This document shows positions 1 to 7,638 of a stretch of DNA of 44,050 nt, in pieces. Below the pieces are notes generated by a model that did not search any database, was not told the origin of the DNA, and saw only the letters and a program-made list of their open reading frames with translations. Source of the DNA: Clostridia bacterium (GTDB lineage: Bacteria; Bacillota; Clostridia; Oscillospirales; CAG-272). Position 1 is the first letter of the stretch. The number at the start of each line of letters is the position of its first letter. Both the position numbers and the translations under genes were made by a program. The DNA is taken from the NCBI GenBank assembly GCA_017621475.1, contig JAGATA010000012.1:1-44050 (forward strand), read 5' to 3'.

Positions 1-30
1 AAAGCTTTAGCTTTGCACAGTTCCCGCCGC

Positions 31-85
31 AGCGGAGGCTCCCTTGTGCAAAGGGAGCTGTCAGCGAAGCTGATTGAGGGATTGT
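31..85 (+). repeat. Two-hairpin repeat module, short form
   Basis: The first hairpin (38-58) pairs GCTCCCTT with AAGGGAGC. The second (61-73) pairs TCAGC with GCTGA across GAA. The tail is TGAGGGATTGT. The layout (A hairpin, GTG/TGT link, B hairpin, GGA/GAGG tail) matches modules at 3466, 33570, 33627 and 39415. It faces the long repeat at 115-271 head to head: GGATTGT here and ACAATCC at 108-114. No coding content is seen. Confidence 0.7.
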
Positions 86-114
86 GCTCGTGTAAAAGAA
101 CGATAAAACAATCC

Positions 115-271
115 TTCCGTCACGGCAAGCCGTGCCACCTCCCTTTACACAAGGGAGGCTTAAAGATAGTTGCCACATCTGTGGCGGATTGTTCGACGAG
201 CCTAAAGGCTCTGCGTGTGGAATGCCCCAAGGGGGCTTGTGCAAGCCACCGGCACGGCTGGTGGTCATGAC
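115..271 (-). repeat. Long hairpin-chain repeat, left copy
   Basis: This 157-bp segment recurs in inverted orientation at 43870-44050. I count one mismatch over the aligned bases and one 24-bp insertion in the right copy. Read on the - strand it is a string of hairpins: a TCATGAC end, CCACC..GGTGG, CTTGTGCAAG, GCCCC..GGGGC, GAGCC..GGCTC, GCCACA..TGTGGC, CCTCCCTT..AAGGGAGG and CACGGC..GCCGTG. The palindrome GTCATGAC (264-271) touches the stop codon of the neighbouring lipoprotein gene. The hairpins could act as a transcript end for that gene (inference). Confidence 0.85.
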
Positions 272-1512
272 TAGCCAAAGTAATATATAGAATGCTCGTC
301 AACAAGCCATATTCTTCCCTGTTCGGGATAATCACCAAGCTTTTCCTGTATATAATCATAAGAAATGCTTGTTTTGGGTATGTTTTGCGGAGTTTTACCG
401 AAAACCGCGCAATATATCATATAGGCACCTACATACCCGGCAAGCGGCGTACTGTGCTCGGGACCGTCGTGCATACAAAGGTCCCAATAATCAACGCCTG
501 AGATCACAAGGTTATTGAGTGTCGTTCTCCAATCAAGAAAATGCGCACTTTCGGAAAATTTACTTTTTGCAGAATTTATACTTGTCACAACCTCGTTATG
601 TGCCGGGAAAATTACAAGCACTGTATCTGATTTTTCGCAGGCTTCTTGTATCTTCTCAAATTCCTCAACATCCTTGGAGGAGAAAAATCCGCACATGAAG
701 AGAATACCATATTGTCCGGATTCGATTCGTTCCAACATTTCTTCATCCGCGGTATAATGTAAAACAGAAACATTCGAGCGCGATACCCCCGTTATCTTAC
801 ATTCATCTCCGCAAAGATCCTGCAAAGTATTGCCTATTCGAGAACTGTTTACAAAACTGTTGCCAAGTATCAAAATAGATTTTTTGCCGTTCCCTTCGGA
901 AAAAGGTATCGTTCCCATCTCCGGCAAGCAGGCATATTCTACAGGCTGCGCAAGCGTTCTTATCATATCGATGCCGCCGTCATCTATTTCGGTATATTTT
1001 ACCTTGAGCGTCACCTTTTCTGTATCTTCGCCATCGCGATATTCAATTAAAAGCTTGCGGAAATATTGGGCATCCTCGCCCTCGCCGAATCTTTCCACCG
1101 TATATGTATATTTTACCTTAGGGCGAGTTTTCTCCGCGCGTTCAAGCACCTCTCCGCCATTCCCGTCTTCCCCTATAACAAGAGAGCCGATCTCAAGCGA
1201 GCCGCGGCACACGTGAAAATTGCCGTCATCCTGCTTTTTAAGCTTCCATAGCTTCGGGAAGGAAATGTTCAGTGCCGTAAATCCATCTCCGTAAACAAGA
1301 TTTATCTTTTTAAAATCATTTATATCCGTGCATTTAAGCGATTTATAATCTTCCGATGTTGAAATTCCGGATGTCTGCGTTGTAACAATATCCGAAGAAC
1401 TTTCGGCGGTAACACATCCCTCCGCCCCCGAGGTCTGTTCCGCTGCAGAGAAGCAAGCGGAACAGCACAACGTAATACAGAGCGCAAGCAACAAAGAGAA
1501 AATTCTTTTCAT
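271..1512 (-). CDS. SGNH/GDSL-like lipoprotein, putative
   Basis: Predicted secreted lipoprotein. MKRIFSLLLALCITLCCSAC is a signal peptide ending in a lipobox cysteine. A low-complexity Ser/Thr/Glu stretch and a beta-rich middle follow. The C-terminal half has ILILGNSF, which resembles the block I (GDS) serine region of SGNH hydrolases. Near the end DGPEHSTPLAG resembles the DxxH block V seen in SGNH and DUF4886-type proteins. A hydrolase role on ester or acyl-modified glycans is inference. It follows the fucosidase directly: a start at 1524 would overlap the fucosidase stop as TAATG, but the start at 1512 has GGTGA five bases upstream and gives a cleaner signal peptide. The stop codon abuts the repeat at 115-271. 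Confidence 0.6.
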   Translation of the reverse strand: MKRIFSLLLALCITLCCSACFSAAEQTSGAEGCVTAESSSDIVTTQTSGISTSEDYKSLKCTDINDFKKINLVYGDGFTALNISFPKLWKLKKQDDGNFHVCRGSLEIGSLVIGEDGNGGEVLERAEKTRPKVKYTYTVERFGEGEDAQYFRKLLIEYRDGEDTEKVTLKVKYTEIDDGGIDMIRTLAQPVEYACLPEMGTIPFSEGNGKKSILILGNSFVNSSRIGNTLQDLCGDECKITGVSRSNVSVLHYTADEEMLERIESGQYGILFMCGFFSSKDVEEFEKIQEACEKSDTVLVIFPAHNEVVTSINSAKSKFSESAHFLDWRTTLNNLVISGVDYWDLCMHDGPEHSTPLAGYVGAYMIYCAVFGKTPQNIPKTSISYDYIQEKLGDYPEQGRIWLVDEHSIYYFG

Positions 1513-1523
1513 TACCTTCACCA

Positions 1524-2759
1524 TTACACAATGTCTGCTTCGGCAATACGCACAACAAGATCCGTTCCGTAAGGATATCCTGTGCAATCCACTGTGATCT
1601 CACCTGCGTTTTGTGTAAAAGCAAGTTCTTCTCCGTTATCCGTCCAACGAACACGGGAAACCTTGTCATTCAAGCCCTTAAAGGTTCTGGTGCCATAGCC
1701 GCCGCCTTCAACCGTTACGTTTTCGTTGCCTCTTATGGCAAGATCGTGTACGAAGAAATAGAGCTTTCCGCTTGCACGAAGTGCAAAGTCCTTTCTCGCT
1801 CCAAGCACGCCGCAGGGTCTGCCCTCATATATGGCGTTACCGACAGAGTTTATCCAACCGCCGATACCCTGAAGCAAAGCTTCCTGCATAAAAGGAATTT
1901 CTCCGTTTCCCGTAGGGCCGATATTCAAAAGATAGTTCGCACCGACCTTTCGGCAGGAGCAAAGTGTTTCGATAAGATCCGCAAGAGATTTATAATTAAA
2001 ATCTGCCCCACCGAAGCCCCAATGAGCGTTCATAGTATGGCACATTTCCGCCGCAAGGTATTTCGGCATACCTTCCTTATCCATCGGAGTGGGTCTGCCC
2101 TGCTCGAAAGTAACGCTGTCTATTTCGGGGTTGCCAACAAGACCGCGCGCGGAAGTACCCGTGTTATTTACGATTATAGCGTTCGGCTGGTGCTTGCGGA
2201 TAACGGCATAGAGCTTATCCTCTTCCCAATCCCTATCCTTGTACCACCAGTTGCCGTCAAACCAAAGACCGCCTATCTCGCCATAATTCGTACAAAGTAT
2301 TTCTACGGAATCGCGCAAATACTGAAGATATTTCGGAAAGTTATTTCTGCAATCAGGGTTATACCAATCCACCGTTGTGTGGTAAAAGAACGGCTTCAAG
2401 CCAACCTCACGGCACGCATCGGCAAATTCGCGCACAAGGTCGCGGCCGCAAGGAGAGTGGAGAGCATCGTAATCATTCAGACCGCACGTGTCGTAAAGAG
2501 AAAATCCCTCGTGATGGCGCGTTGTGAGCGTTACATATTTCGCGCCCGCCGCCTTTGCAACGCTTGCGATCTTTCTTGCATCAAATTTTTCGGCTGTAAA
2601 GGTATTAGCAAGCTTCATATATTCCTCTTTCGGGATTTTTTCAATATGCTGTACCCATTCTCCCCTGCCGAGCTGAGAATAAAGCCCATAGTGAATAAAC
2701 ATTCCGAAACCCATATTTTCAAAATCAACAATTCTTTTTTCCGCTTTTGGAATAGCCAT
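1524..2759 (-). CDS. Alpha-L-fucosidase, GH29, cytoplasmic
   Basis: Hydrolyses alpha-L-fucosyl linkages. The N-terminal half carries GH29 barrel signatures: FGMFIHYGLYS near residue 18, TTRHHEGF near 79, and GLWFDGNW, whose Asp168 fits the catalytic nucleophile. The C-terminal ~90 residues look like a beta-sandwich. At 411 residues it is at the short end of the family, and it has no signal peptide, so it probably acts on imported oligosaccharides. The start is set by GGAGGATTTTATT before the ATG; the longer open frame upstream has no ribosome site and lies across the promoter. The lipoprotein downstream overlaps or nearly touches its stop, so the two are probably translated together. Linkage specificity cannot be read from sequence alone. 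Confidence 0.9.
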   Translation of the reverse strand: MAIPKAEKRIVDFENMGFGMFIHYGLYSQLGRGEWVQHIEKIPKEEYMKLANTFTAEKFDARKIASVAKAAGAKYVTLTTRHHEGFSLYDTCGLNDYDALHSPCGRDLVREFADACREVGLKPFFYHTTVDWYNPDCRNNFPKYLQYLRDSVEILCTNYGEIGGLWFDGNWWYKDRDWEEDKLYAVIRKHQPNAIIVNNTGTSARGLVGNPEIDSVTFEQGRPTPMDKEGMPKYLAAEMCHTMNAHWGFGGADFNYKSLADLIETLCSCRKVGANYLLNIGPTGNGEIPFMQEALLQGIGGWINSVGNAIYEGRPCGVLGARKDFALRASGKLYFFVHDLAIRGNENVTVEGGGYGTRTFKGLNDKVSRVRWTDNGEELAFTQNAGEITVDCTGYPYGTDLVVRIAEADIV

Positions 2760-2808
2760 AATAAAATCCTCCGATAAATTGCAAAAGTGAAACTTTTGAT
2801 TTATCCTC

Positions 2809-2837
2809 ATTATAGCAAAAAATCCACAAAGAAACAA
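2809..2837 (-). promoter_or_regulatory. Fucosidase promoter
   Basis: TTGTTT (2832-2837), a 17-base spacer and TATAAT (2809-2814) read on the - strand, about 50 bases before the fucosidase start. The -35 box lies in the loop of the upstream transcript's terminator hairpin. Confidence 0.65.
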
Positions 2838-2855
2838 TATCTCTGTGGATTTTTT
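2817..2855 (-). terminator. Terminator of the MerR/membrane-protein unit
   Basis: Twelve-base arms (2817-2828 and 2844-2855, core AATCCACA/TGTGGATT with A/T runs) around a 15-base loop. On the - strand the hairpin ends in a run of T. It lies 19 bases after the stop at 2874 and overlaps the fucosidase promoter. Confidence 0.7.
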
Positions 2856-2873
2856 TGCAAATAATAAAGCATA

Positions 2874-3152
2874 TCATTTGTATCGTTTGTCATCTTTATA
2901 TGCAATAAGCGCAAGCGAGGTGCTTGCAGCATAAAGAAAGAGCCAATACGCAGGTATCACGACCCATTTTGAGTTGAAAATGCTTGCAACAAGCAAATAT
3001 AATAAATACATCGCTCCTGCAATCAAAAGCATTAAAACAAGTAATTTTGCCAAGCGCCTTAGCTTCTTTGTCGGGTCGATAAGGTAGAAAACAAACCACC
3101 AAAATATCACAGTTACGTTAAGAAACGGAACAAAACACTTCACAAGCGGCAT
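2874..3152 (-). CDS. Small integral membrane protein overlapping MerR gene
   Basis: A 92-residue hydrophobic protein with about three membrane segments (near residues 7-24, 36-58 and 64-83), joined by a basic stretch DPTKKLRRLAK and ending in a charged tail DDKRYK. I do not recognise the family. It starts inside the last 35 bases of the MerR gene in another frame, with no convincing Shine-Dalgarno site, so it is either translationally coupled or the C-terminal part of a frameshifted fusion. The bases AAAGAAAATG at the junction are a plausible slip site, but this is untested. Sharing a MerR-controlled transcript suggests it is the regulator's output or partner, possibly an efflux or envelope-stress protein (inference). 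Confidence 0.6.
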   Translation of the reverse strand: MPLVKCFVPFLNVTVIFWWFVFYLIDPTKKLRRLAKLLVLMLLIAGAMYLLYLLVASIFNSKWVVIPAYWLFLYAASTSLALIAYKDDKRYK

Positions 3153-3378
3153 TTTCTTTGCCGTCCGCGCCGAGTATAAGCTTTATTTCGTCAAGAGAAA
3201 AGCCTATATCCTTGAGCATAACTATCCTTCTGTAAGTATTTATCTTTTCGGGCTCGTAATATCTGTATCCGCTTTCTTGGTCAACAAAGTCCGCGCAAAG
3301 CACTCCCTCTGCATCGTAAAAGCGTAGGGTTTGCGCGCTTACGTTGCAAATCTTTGCAAATTCGCCAATCTTCAACAT
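3118..3378 (-). CDS. MerR-family regulator, short
   Basis: Winged-helix DNA-binding protein. The start MLKIGEFAKICNVSAQTLRFYDAEGVL is the canonical MerR recognition helix-turn-helix, followed by the wing GYRYYEPEKINTYRRIVMLKDIGFSLDEIKLIL. At 86 residues it ends right after the DNA-binding domain: the usual long dimerisation helix and any ligand-binding domain are absent, and the tail CEVFCSVS is unrelated. It is therefore either a genuine mini-MerR or truncated by a frameshift. AAAGGAAG lies eight bases before the ATG. Its own promoter has the diagnostic 19-base spacer with a perfect operator palindrome, so autoregulation is likely. Confidence 0.8.
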   Translation of the reverse strand: MLKIGEFAKICNVSAQTLRFYDAEGVLCADFVDQESGYRYYEPEKINTYRRIVMLKDIGFSLDEIKLILGADGKENAACEVFCSVS

Positions 3379-3399
3379 AGTATCACTTCCTTTGCAAAT

Positions 3400-3430
3400 A
3401 GTATATCATTACAGTTAACTGTAAAGTCAA
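3400..3430 (-). promoter_or_regulatory. MerR-type promoter with 19-base spacer and palindromic operator
   Basis: On the - strand TTGACT (3425-3430), 19 bases, TATACT (3400-3405). The spacer holds the perfect 16-base palindrome TTACAGTTAACTGTAA (3409-3424). A 19-base spacer with dyad symmetry between -35 and -10 is the hallmark of promoters that MerR proteins activate by DNA distortion. Confidence 0.85.
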
Positions 3431-3465
3431 GTGGTTGTGGCAAATTTCATCAAAAATATTAAAAA

Positions 3466-3514
3466 GCCTTCCCCTTTGAGGAAGGTGGCAACCTTAGGTT
3501 GGCGGAAGAGGTTT
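3466..3514 (+). repeat. Two-hairpin repeat module
   Basis: The A hairpin (3467-3485) pairs CCTTCC with GGAAGG. The B hairpin pairs CAACC (3489-3493) with GGTTG (3497-3501). The tail is GCGGAAGAGGTTTT. The B arms differ from the TCAGC/GCTGA arms of other copies but still pair. It lies between the MerR promoter and the nrd terminator. Confidence 0.75.
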
Positions 3515-3536
3515 TAATCCGTATTTCCCATTATAT

Positions 3537-3562
3537 AAAAAACGCCCTTTGGGGGCGTTTTT
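3537..3562. terminator. Bidirectional terminator after nrdG
   Basis: AACGCCC pairs with GGGCGTT and is flanked by A and T runs on both sides. On the - strand it follows the nrdG stop by 20 bases. Confidence 0.85.
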
Positions 3563-3582
3563 AGTTGACGAGGTCAACTTTG

Positions 3583-4110
3583 TTATTTAAAATCAAATAA
3601 AACTGCTTCTCCCGCTTCGAGCGAAGCTTTCGCATCAAGTACGCGCTGGTTGGAAGAACCGCGGAAGCGAAGCGTTATATCCTTCTTTTCTTCCACGAAC
3701 TCCCCGTCAACGAGCACGTCGATAAGAGAGAGCATTTCGTCTGTGTATTCGCATCTTGCGCGGGACGGTATCTTACCCGTTAGCTCCTCAAAAAGATAGC
3801 CGGAGTAAGCCCACACGTTTTTCTGTGGGTATTCTGCGCGGACTCTGCGTAAAAGCCCCACGAGCACCTCTTGGTTTTGCGGCTCGAAAGGCTCGCCTCC
3901 GAGAAGCGTAAGCCCCGATATATAATAGGGGGAGAGGGAGGACAAAATATTGTCCTCAACCTCTTTGGTGTATGGCTTTCCAAACGCGAAATTCCACGTT
4001 TCGGGCTGAAAACAGCCCTTGCAATGATGCGTGCAACCGGAAACAAAAAGCGTTGTGCGAACACCAAGTCCGTTTGCAATATCATTTTTCTTAATTTCGC
4101 CGTAATTCAT
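3583..4110 (-). CDS. nrdG: Anaerobic ribonucleotide reductase activase
   Basis: Radical SAM enzyme that makes the glycyl radical on NrdD. The 175-residue protein begins MNYGEIKKNDIANGLGVRTT. It has the cluster-binding motif with Cys26, Cys30 and Cys33 (GCTHHCKGC) and the downstream LLGGEPF motif. Its length is normal for NrdG. The start codon overlaps the nrdD stop by one base (TGATG), so it is translationally coupled to nrdD and needs no separate promoter. An upstream in-frame extension to 4245 exists only because nrdD is open in that frame. It is the last gene of the operon, followed by a strong terminator at 3537-3562. Confidence 0.95.
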   Translation of the reverse strand: MNYGEIKKNDIANGLGVRTTLFVSGCTHHCKGCFQPETWNFAFGKPYTKEVEDNILSSLSPYYISGLTLLGGEPFEPQNQEVLVGLLRRVRAEYPQKNVWAYSGYLFEELTGKIPSRARCEYTDEMLSLIDVLVDGEFVEEKKDITLRFRGSSNQRVLDAKASLEAGEAVLFDFK

Positions 4111-6287
4111 CAGAGGTGAAGTACCCTTTCCTTGATCTCTTGGGTTCTGCCCTGATTCCAATACTGCGTACCGATATAACCGCAGGTGCGGCGCGCTACG
4201 TTCATCTTGGACTGATCGCGGTTGTGGCAATGCGGGCATTCCCAAACGAGCTTGCCTTCATTGTCTGTTACGATCTGGATCTCGCCGTCATATCCGCAAA
4301 CTTGGCAATAGTCGCTCTTCGTGTTAAGCTCCGCATACATAATGTTTTCATAGATGAACTGCATAACGGAAAGAACCGCATCGATATTGTCCATCATATT
4401 GGGCACTTCAACGTAGGAGATAGCGCCGCCGGGAGAAAGCGCCTGGAATTTTGCTTCAAGCGCGAGCTTTTCGAAAGCGTCGATAGGCTCTGTAACGTGG
4501 ATGTGATAGCTGTTTGTGATATAGTTCTTGTCAGTAACGCCTTTTACGATACCAAAGCGTTTCTGCAAACATTTGGAGAATTTATATGTTGTGCTTTCAA
4601 GGGGCGTGCCATAGAGAGAATAATCTATGTTTTCCGCCGCTTTCCATTTAGCCGTGTATTCGTTGAGCTTACGCATAATAGCAAGACCGAGCTCTTCGCC
4701 TTCGGGCTCTGTAAGCTTCTTTTCGATAAGGCTGTAAACGCATTCCCAAAGACCTGCGTAACCCAAGGAGAGCGTAGAATAACCGCCGTGGAGGTACTTA
4801 TCAATGGGTTCGCCCTTTTCAAGGCGGAGGAGCGCACCGTGCTGCCAAAGAATGGGCGCAGCATCGGAAAGTGTGCCTGTAAGGCGTTCGTGGCGGCACC
4901 GGAGCGCCTTATGGCAAAGCTCCATACGCTCATCGAATATCTGCCAGAACTTGTCCATATCCTTGTGCGCGGAAAGACCGATGTCAACAAGGTTTACCGT
5001 AACAACGCCCTGGTTAAATCTGCCGTAATATTTCGGCTTGCCGTTTTCGTCAACGTAAGGGGTAAGGAAGCTGCGGCAGCCCATACAGGTGTAGCAGTGA
5101 CCCTCGCCGTTTTTGTCTATCTTGTTCTGGAGCATTATCTTTTCGGAGATATAGTCCGGAACCATACGCTTTGCCGTGCATTTAGCGGCAAGTTTTGTAA
5201 GATAGAAGTATTTGCTGTCCTCACGGATATTATCCTCTTCAAGAACGTATATGAGCTTGGGGAATGCGGGCGTTACCCAAACGCCTTCCTCATTCTTAAC
5301 GCCCTGATAGCGCTGGAGGAGCGTTTCTTCAATAATGAGAGCAAGGTCTTTCTTTTCTTGCTCGTTTGCAGCTTCTCCAAGGTACATAAACACCGTTACA
5401 AAAGGAGCCTGTCCGTTCGTCGTCATAAGCGTTACGACCTGGTACTGGATAGTCTGCACACCGCGACGGATCTCCTCGCGGAGTCTGTCTTCAACAATGC
5501 GGTCTATTTTTTCAGCTTCGGGTTCTATGCCGAGCATCTCTATTTCTTTAAGAACGCCTTTTCTTATCTTCTCGCGGGAGATCTGCACAAAGGGTGCAAG
5601 GTGTGTAAGGCTTATACTCTGACCTCCATACTGGTTGCTGGCAACTTGAGCGATGATCTGCGTTGCAATATTGCACGCTGTAGAAAAGCTGTGGGGCTTT
5701 TCTATCTTCGTACCGCTGATGACCGTACCGTTCTGAAGCATATCTTCAAGGTTTACAAGGTCGCAGTTGTGCATATGCTGCGCAAAATAGTCGGAGTCGT
5801 GGAAGTGGATAAGACCTTCTTTGTTAGCCTTAACTATCTCTTCGGGAAGGAGTACACGGTCCGTAATATCGCGGCTTACTTCGCCTGCCATATAGTCTCG
5901 CTGAACGCTGTTGACAGTGGGATTCTTATTGGAGTTTTCCTGCTTAACTTCTTCGTTGTTGCATTCGATAAGGGAAAGTATCTTATCGTCCGTCGTATTG
6001 GATTTACGCGCCAAGGAACGGATGTATCTGTATTTGATATAGTTTTTGGCAACGTTGAATGCACCGCATTCCATAATGCCGTTCTCTACCATATCTTGTA
6101 TTTCTTCTACGCCGAGCGCACGGGACATATTTTTGCCAACAGCGTTGATATGCGCTTCGATATTCTGGATATCCTGTTCGGAAAGTCTTTCATCTTCGGG
6201 AACAGTTGCATTTGCTTTGGAAATAGCAATTCTTATCTTATCGCTGTCGTAAGATGCCTGGGAACCGTTTCTTTTTATAATGTTCAT
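4110..6287 (-). CDS. nrdD: Anaerobic ribonucleoside-triphosphate reductase
   Basis: Class III oxygen-sensitive reductase supplying dNTPs under anaerobic growth. The 725-residue protein starts with an ATP-cone domain (MNIIKRNGSQASYDSDKIRIA, about residues 1-95), followed by the reductase barrel. Near the C-terminus are the zinc site CQVCG..CPHC and the glycyl-radical motif RRTCGYIG, with the Gly at about residue 703. The start at 6287 has GAGAGGTG six to seven bases upstream; six more in-frame codons upstream lack a site. It is first in the nrdD-nrdG operon behind a promoter carrying two NrdR-like boxes. Presence of this enzyme supports an anaerobic host. Confidence 0.97.
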   Translation of the reverse strand: MNIIKRNGSQASYDSDKIRIAISKANATVPEDERLSEQDIQNIEAHINAVGKNMSRALGVEEIQDMVENGIMECGAFNVAKNYIKYRYIRSLARKSNTTDDKILSLIECNNEEVKQENSNKNPTVNSVQRDYMAGEVSRDITDRVLLPEEIVKANKEGLIHFHDSDYFAQHMHNCDLVNLEDMLQNGTVISGTKIEKPHSFSTACNIATQIIAQVASNQYGGQSISLTHLAPFVQISREKIRKGVLKEIEMLGIEPEAEKIDRIVEDRLREEIRRGVQTIQYQVVTLMTTNGQAPFVTVFMYLGEAANEQEKKDLALIIEETLLQRYQGVKNEEGVWVTPAFPKLIYVLEEDNIREDSKYFYLTKLAAKCTAKRMVPDYISEKIMLQNKIDKNGEGHCYTCMGCRSFLTPYVDENGKPKYYGRFNQGVVTVNLVDIGLSAHKDMDKFWQIFDERMELCHKALRCRHERLTGTLSDAAPILWQHGALLRLEKGEPIDKYLHGGYSTLSLGYAGLWECVYSLIEKKLTEPEGEELGLAIMRKLNEYTAKWKAAENIDYSLYGTPLESTTYKFSKCLQKRFGIVKGVTDKNYITNSYHIHVTEPIDAFEKLALEAKFQALSPGGAISYVEVPNMMDNIDAVLSVMQFIYENIMYAELNTKSDYCQVCGYDGEIQIVTDNEGKLVWECPHCHNRDQSKMNVARRTCGYIGTQYWNQGRTQEIKERVLHL

Positions 6288-6319
6288 ATATACACCTCTC
6301 AACAAAATGATACTGATGA

Positions 6320-6367
6320 TTACTTTATATTGTGTCAGTTGCTAATTAAGCATACCACAAATTGTAG
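6320..6367 (-). promoter_or_regulatory. Candidate pair of NrdR boxes
   Basis: On the - strand ACACAATATAAAGTAA (6320-6335) matches the NrdR consensus ACACWATATMTWGTGT at 13 of 16 positions. A weaker box lies at 6352-6367, read on + as ATACCACAAATTGTAG (10 of 16). Their centres are 32 bases apart, the usual NrdR spacing of three helical turns. The weaker box fills the -10/-35 spacer. The nrdR gene itself is not in the window. Confidence 0.5.
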
Positions 6368-6377
6368 ATTTTATCAA
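6349..6377 (-). promoter_or_regulatory. nrdDG promoter
   Basis: TTGATA (6372-6377), a 17-base spacer and TATGCT (6349-6354) on the - strand, about 60 bases before the nrdD start. Confidence 0.7.
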
Positions 6378-6762
6378 GGGGCAAAACGCAAAAAAGCACA
6401 AGATGCTGTATTTTTGTTGAAATTCAACACAAAATATACCGTTTTTTCTATATATTAAAAAAGTTAATTTTTTGTCGGATATTATCGTTTTTTCCCTCTG
6501 AAAAAGCCGAAAAAGCCTTACTGCGTCTGCTTTTTCGCGCTTTTAATCTTGCGCGGAAAAGTGTATTTTAAGGGTCTTGACAAAATGCATATGTTTCGTT
6601 CCAACACATACGAATAAACGGTAATTTATCTCTTTTCACCAAAATCTGTGCATTGCGCATAACCTCATCCATCGCCGTGGCACTCCCCCTCCCTCTTAAA
6701 GGAACAGCAAAAGAAAATAAAAACACACCACAATATCTTGTGGTATGAAAAACAATATTGCT
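6378..6762. other. Intergenic region upstream of nrdD, no gene seen
   Basis: AT-rich stretch without a credible coding frame. It contains a palindrome (6415-6429, TGTTGAA..TTCAACA) and a hairpin with 11-base arms (6530-6561, CTTTTTCGCGC/GCGCGGAAAAG). It also contains a degenerate patch near 6675-6695 that faintly resembles the hairpin repeats, and the terminator of the padR unit at its right end. No riboswitch or tRNA was recognised. Confidence 0.5.
6727..6744 (-). terminator. Terminator of padR unit
   Basis: ACCACAA pairs with TTGTGGT around a four-base loop; on the - strand a T-rich tract follows, 18 bases after the stop at 6763. The core is also close to an NrdR box (CACAATATCTTGTG), but the position after a gene favours a terminator. 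Confidence 0.6.
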
Positions 6763-7638
6763 TTATTTTCTTTCCCAAACACACTCTACAAGTCCCGATA
6801 AAGTGAATTTATACGTATTCGTCCAATCCTCTTTTGAAAAATTCGTCCCCTCTTCGAATTCAGCACCGAAAAAGTGAAATCCAAAAGCATCCGACTGCTT
6901 ATTCATACTTGCTCCCCAAACAGGACATCTGTAATCTCCGCTTTCCGCATTTATGACCATATTCGCAGCAATATTAGGATAACCGTCCCCACTGTGCGCC
7001 AAGCCGGTGACAGTACGCGCATAATTAAAACTGTATTTCGGGTAGGCACGAAATTGTATCATTCCGTCTATATATCCACCGTTCATAACGGTATCCTTTG
7101 TTACCACATTTATATAGTCTATGACTATCTTACAATCTTCATCCTCATAAACGCATTTCCCTATATTTTCTTCAAAATTTGTCAGATCCACTTCAAATTC
7201 TATTTTTACATCGGATTCATACGTGTTTAAAATATAATCATCGTTCCCAACGATATACGGAAATCCTCGCTTCAAATAAGATATGTACTCATCCGTCGGC
7301 GTATATGCAAACAGCACAAGCACCGCCAAAAAAGCAATGCACGCACAGTAAAGAAAATGTGTAACGCTTCTTCTCTGCAGTCTTTCTTCGTGCGTAAACG
7401 CTGGCAGCTCCGCGACAAATTCCGAATAAAATACGTCAAACCCCTGCGGCAAAAGCGCCTGCACGCTCACGCCGTTTCCCTGCGCTTCAAGGAGCATTTC
7501 ATAAAGCTTTTCCATCGCCTCATCGCGCATTTCGTGAGGGCGCACGTCAACGCGAACGAGCCTTTTTATCTTTCTGTAAAGCTTCACGTAACTAAAGTCA
7601 AGATGTTTCCTCGGTTTCTTTTTTTCTTTCATTTGCAT
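6763..7638 (-). CDS. PadR-associated membrane protein (HAAS/DUF1700-like N-terminus)
   Basis: A 291-residue single-pass membrane protein. The basic, helical N-terminal ~90 residues (KLYEMLLEAQGNGVSVQALLPQ.. pattern) resemble the HAAS/DUF1700 helical modules commonly paired with PadR regulators. A membrane segment lies at about residues 93-112. The remaining ~175 residues, beta-rich and probably outside the cell, have no recognised domain. Its start lies 41 bases inside the padR gene. AGGAGTGG precedes the first ATG closely, and the third codon (ATG at 7632) has better spacing and is an alternative start. The pairing suggests it anchors or senses for an envelope-stress circuit, with PadR controlling both (inference). 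Confidence 0.7.
   Translation of the reverse strand: MQMKEKKKPRKHLDFSYVKLYRKIKRLVRVDVRPHEMRDEAMEKLYEMLLEAQGNGVSVQALLPQGFDVFYSEFVAELPAFTHEERLQRRSVTHFLYCACIAFLAVLVLFAYTPTDEYISYLKRGFPYIVGNDDYILNTYESDVKIEFEVDLTNFEENIGKCVYEDEDCKIVIDYINVVTKDTVMNGGYIDGMIQFRAYPKYSFNYARTVTGLAHSGDGYPNIAANMVINAESGDYRCPVWGASMNKQSDAFGFHFFGAEFEEGTNFSKEDWTNTYKFTLSGLVECVWERK

Noticed and set aside
4116..6458. Very long + strand open frames opposite nrdD (also opposite fusA, rpoB, rpoC and tuf)
   Set aside because: They mirror highly expressed genes whose codon bias leaves the antisense frame open. They have no family resemblance and no ribosome sites.
6727..6744. NrdR box for nrdD
   Set aside because: The core fits at 13 of 14 inner positions, but it is an inverted repeat with a T-rich tail right after a gene, about 370 bases from the nrd promoter, so a terminator is the simpler reading.
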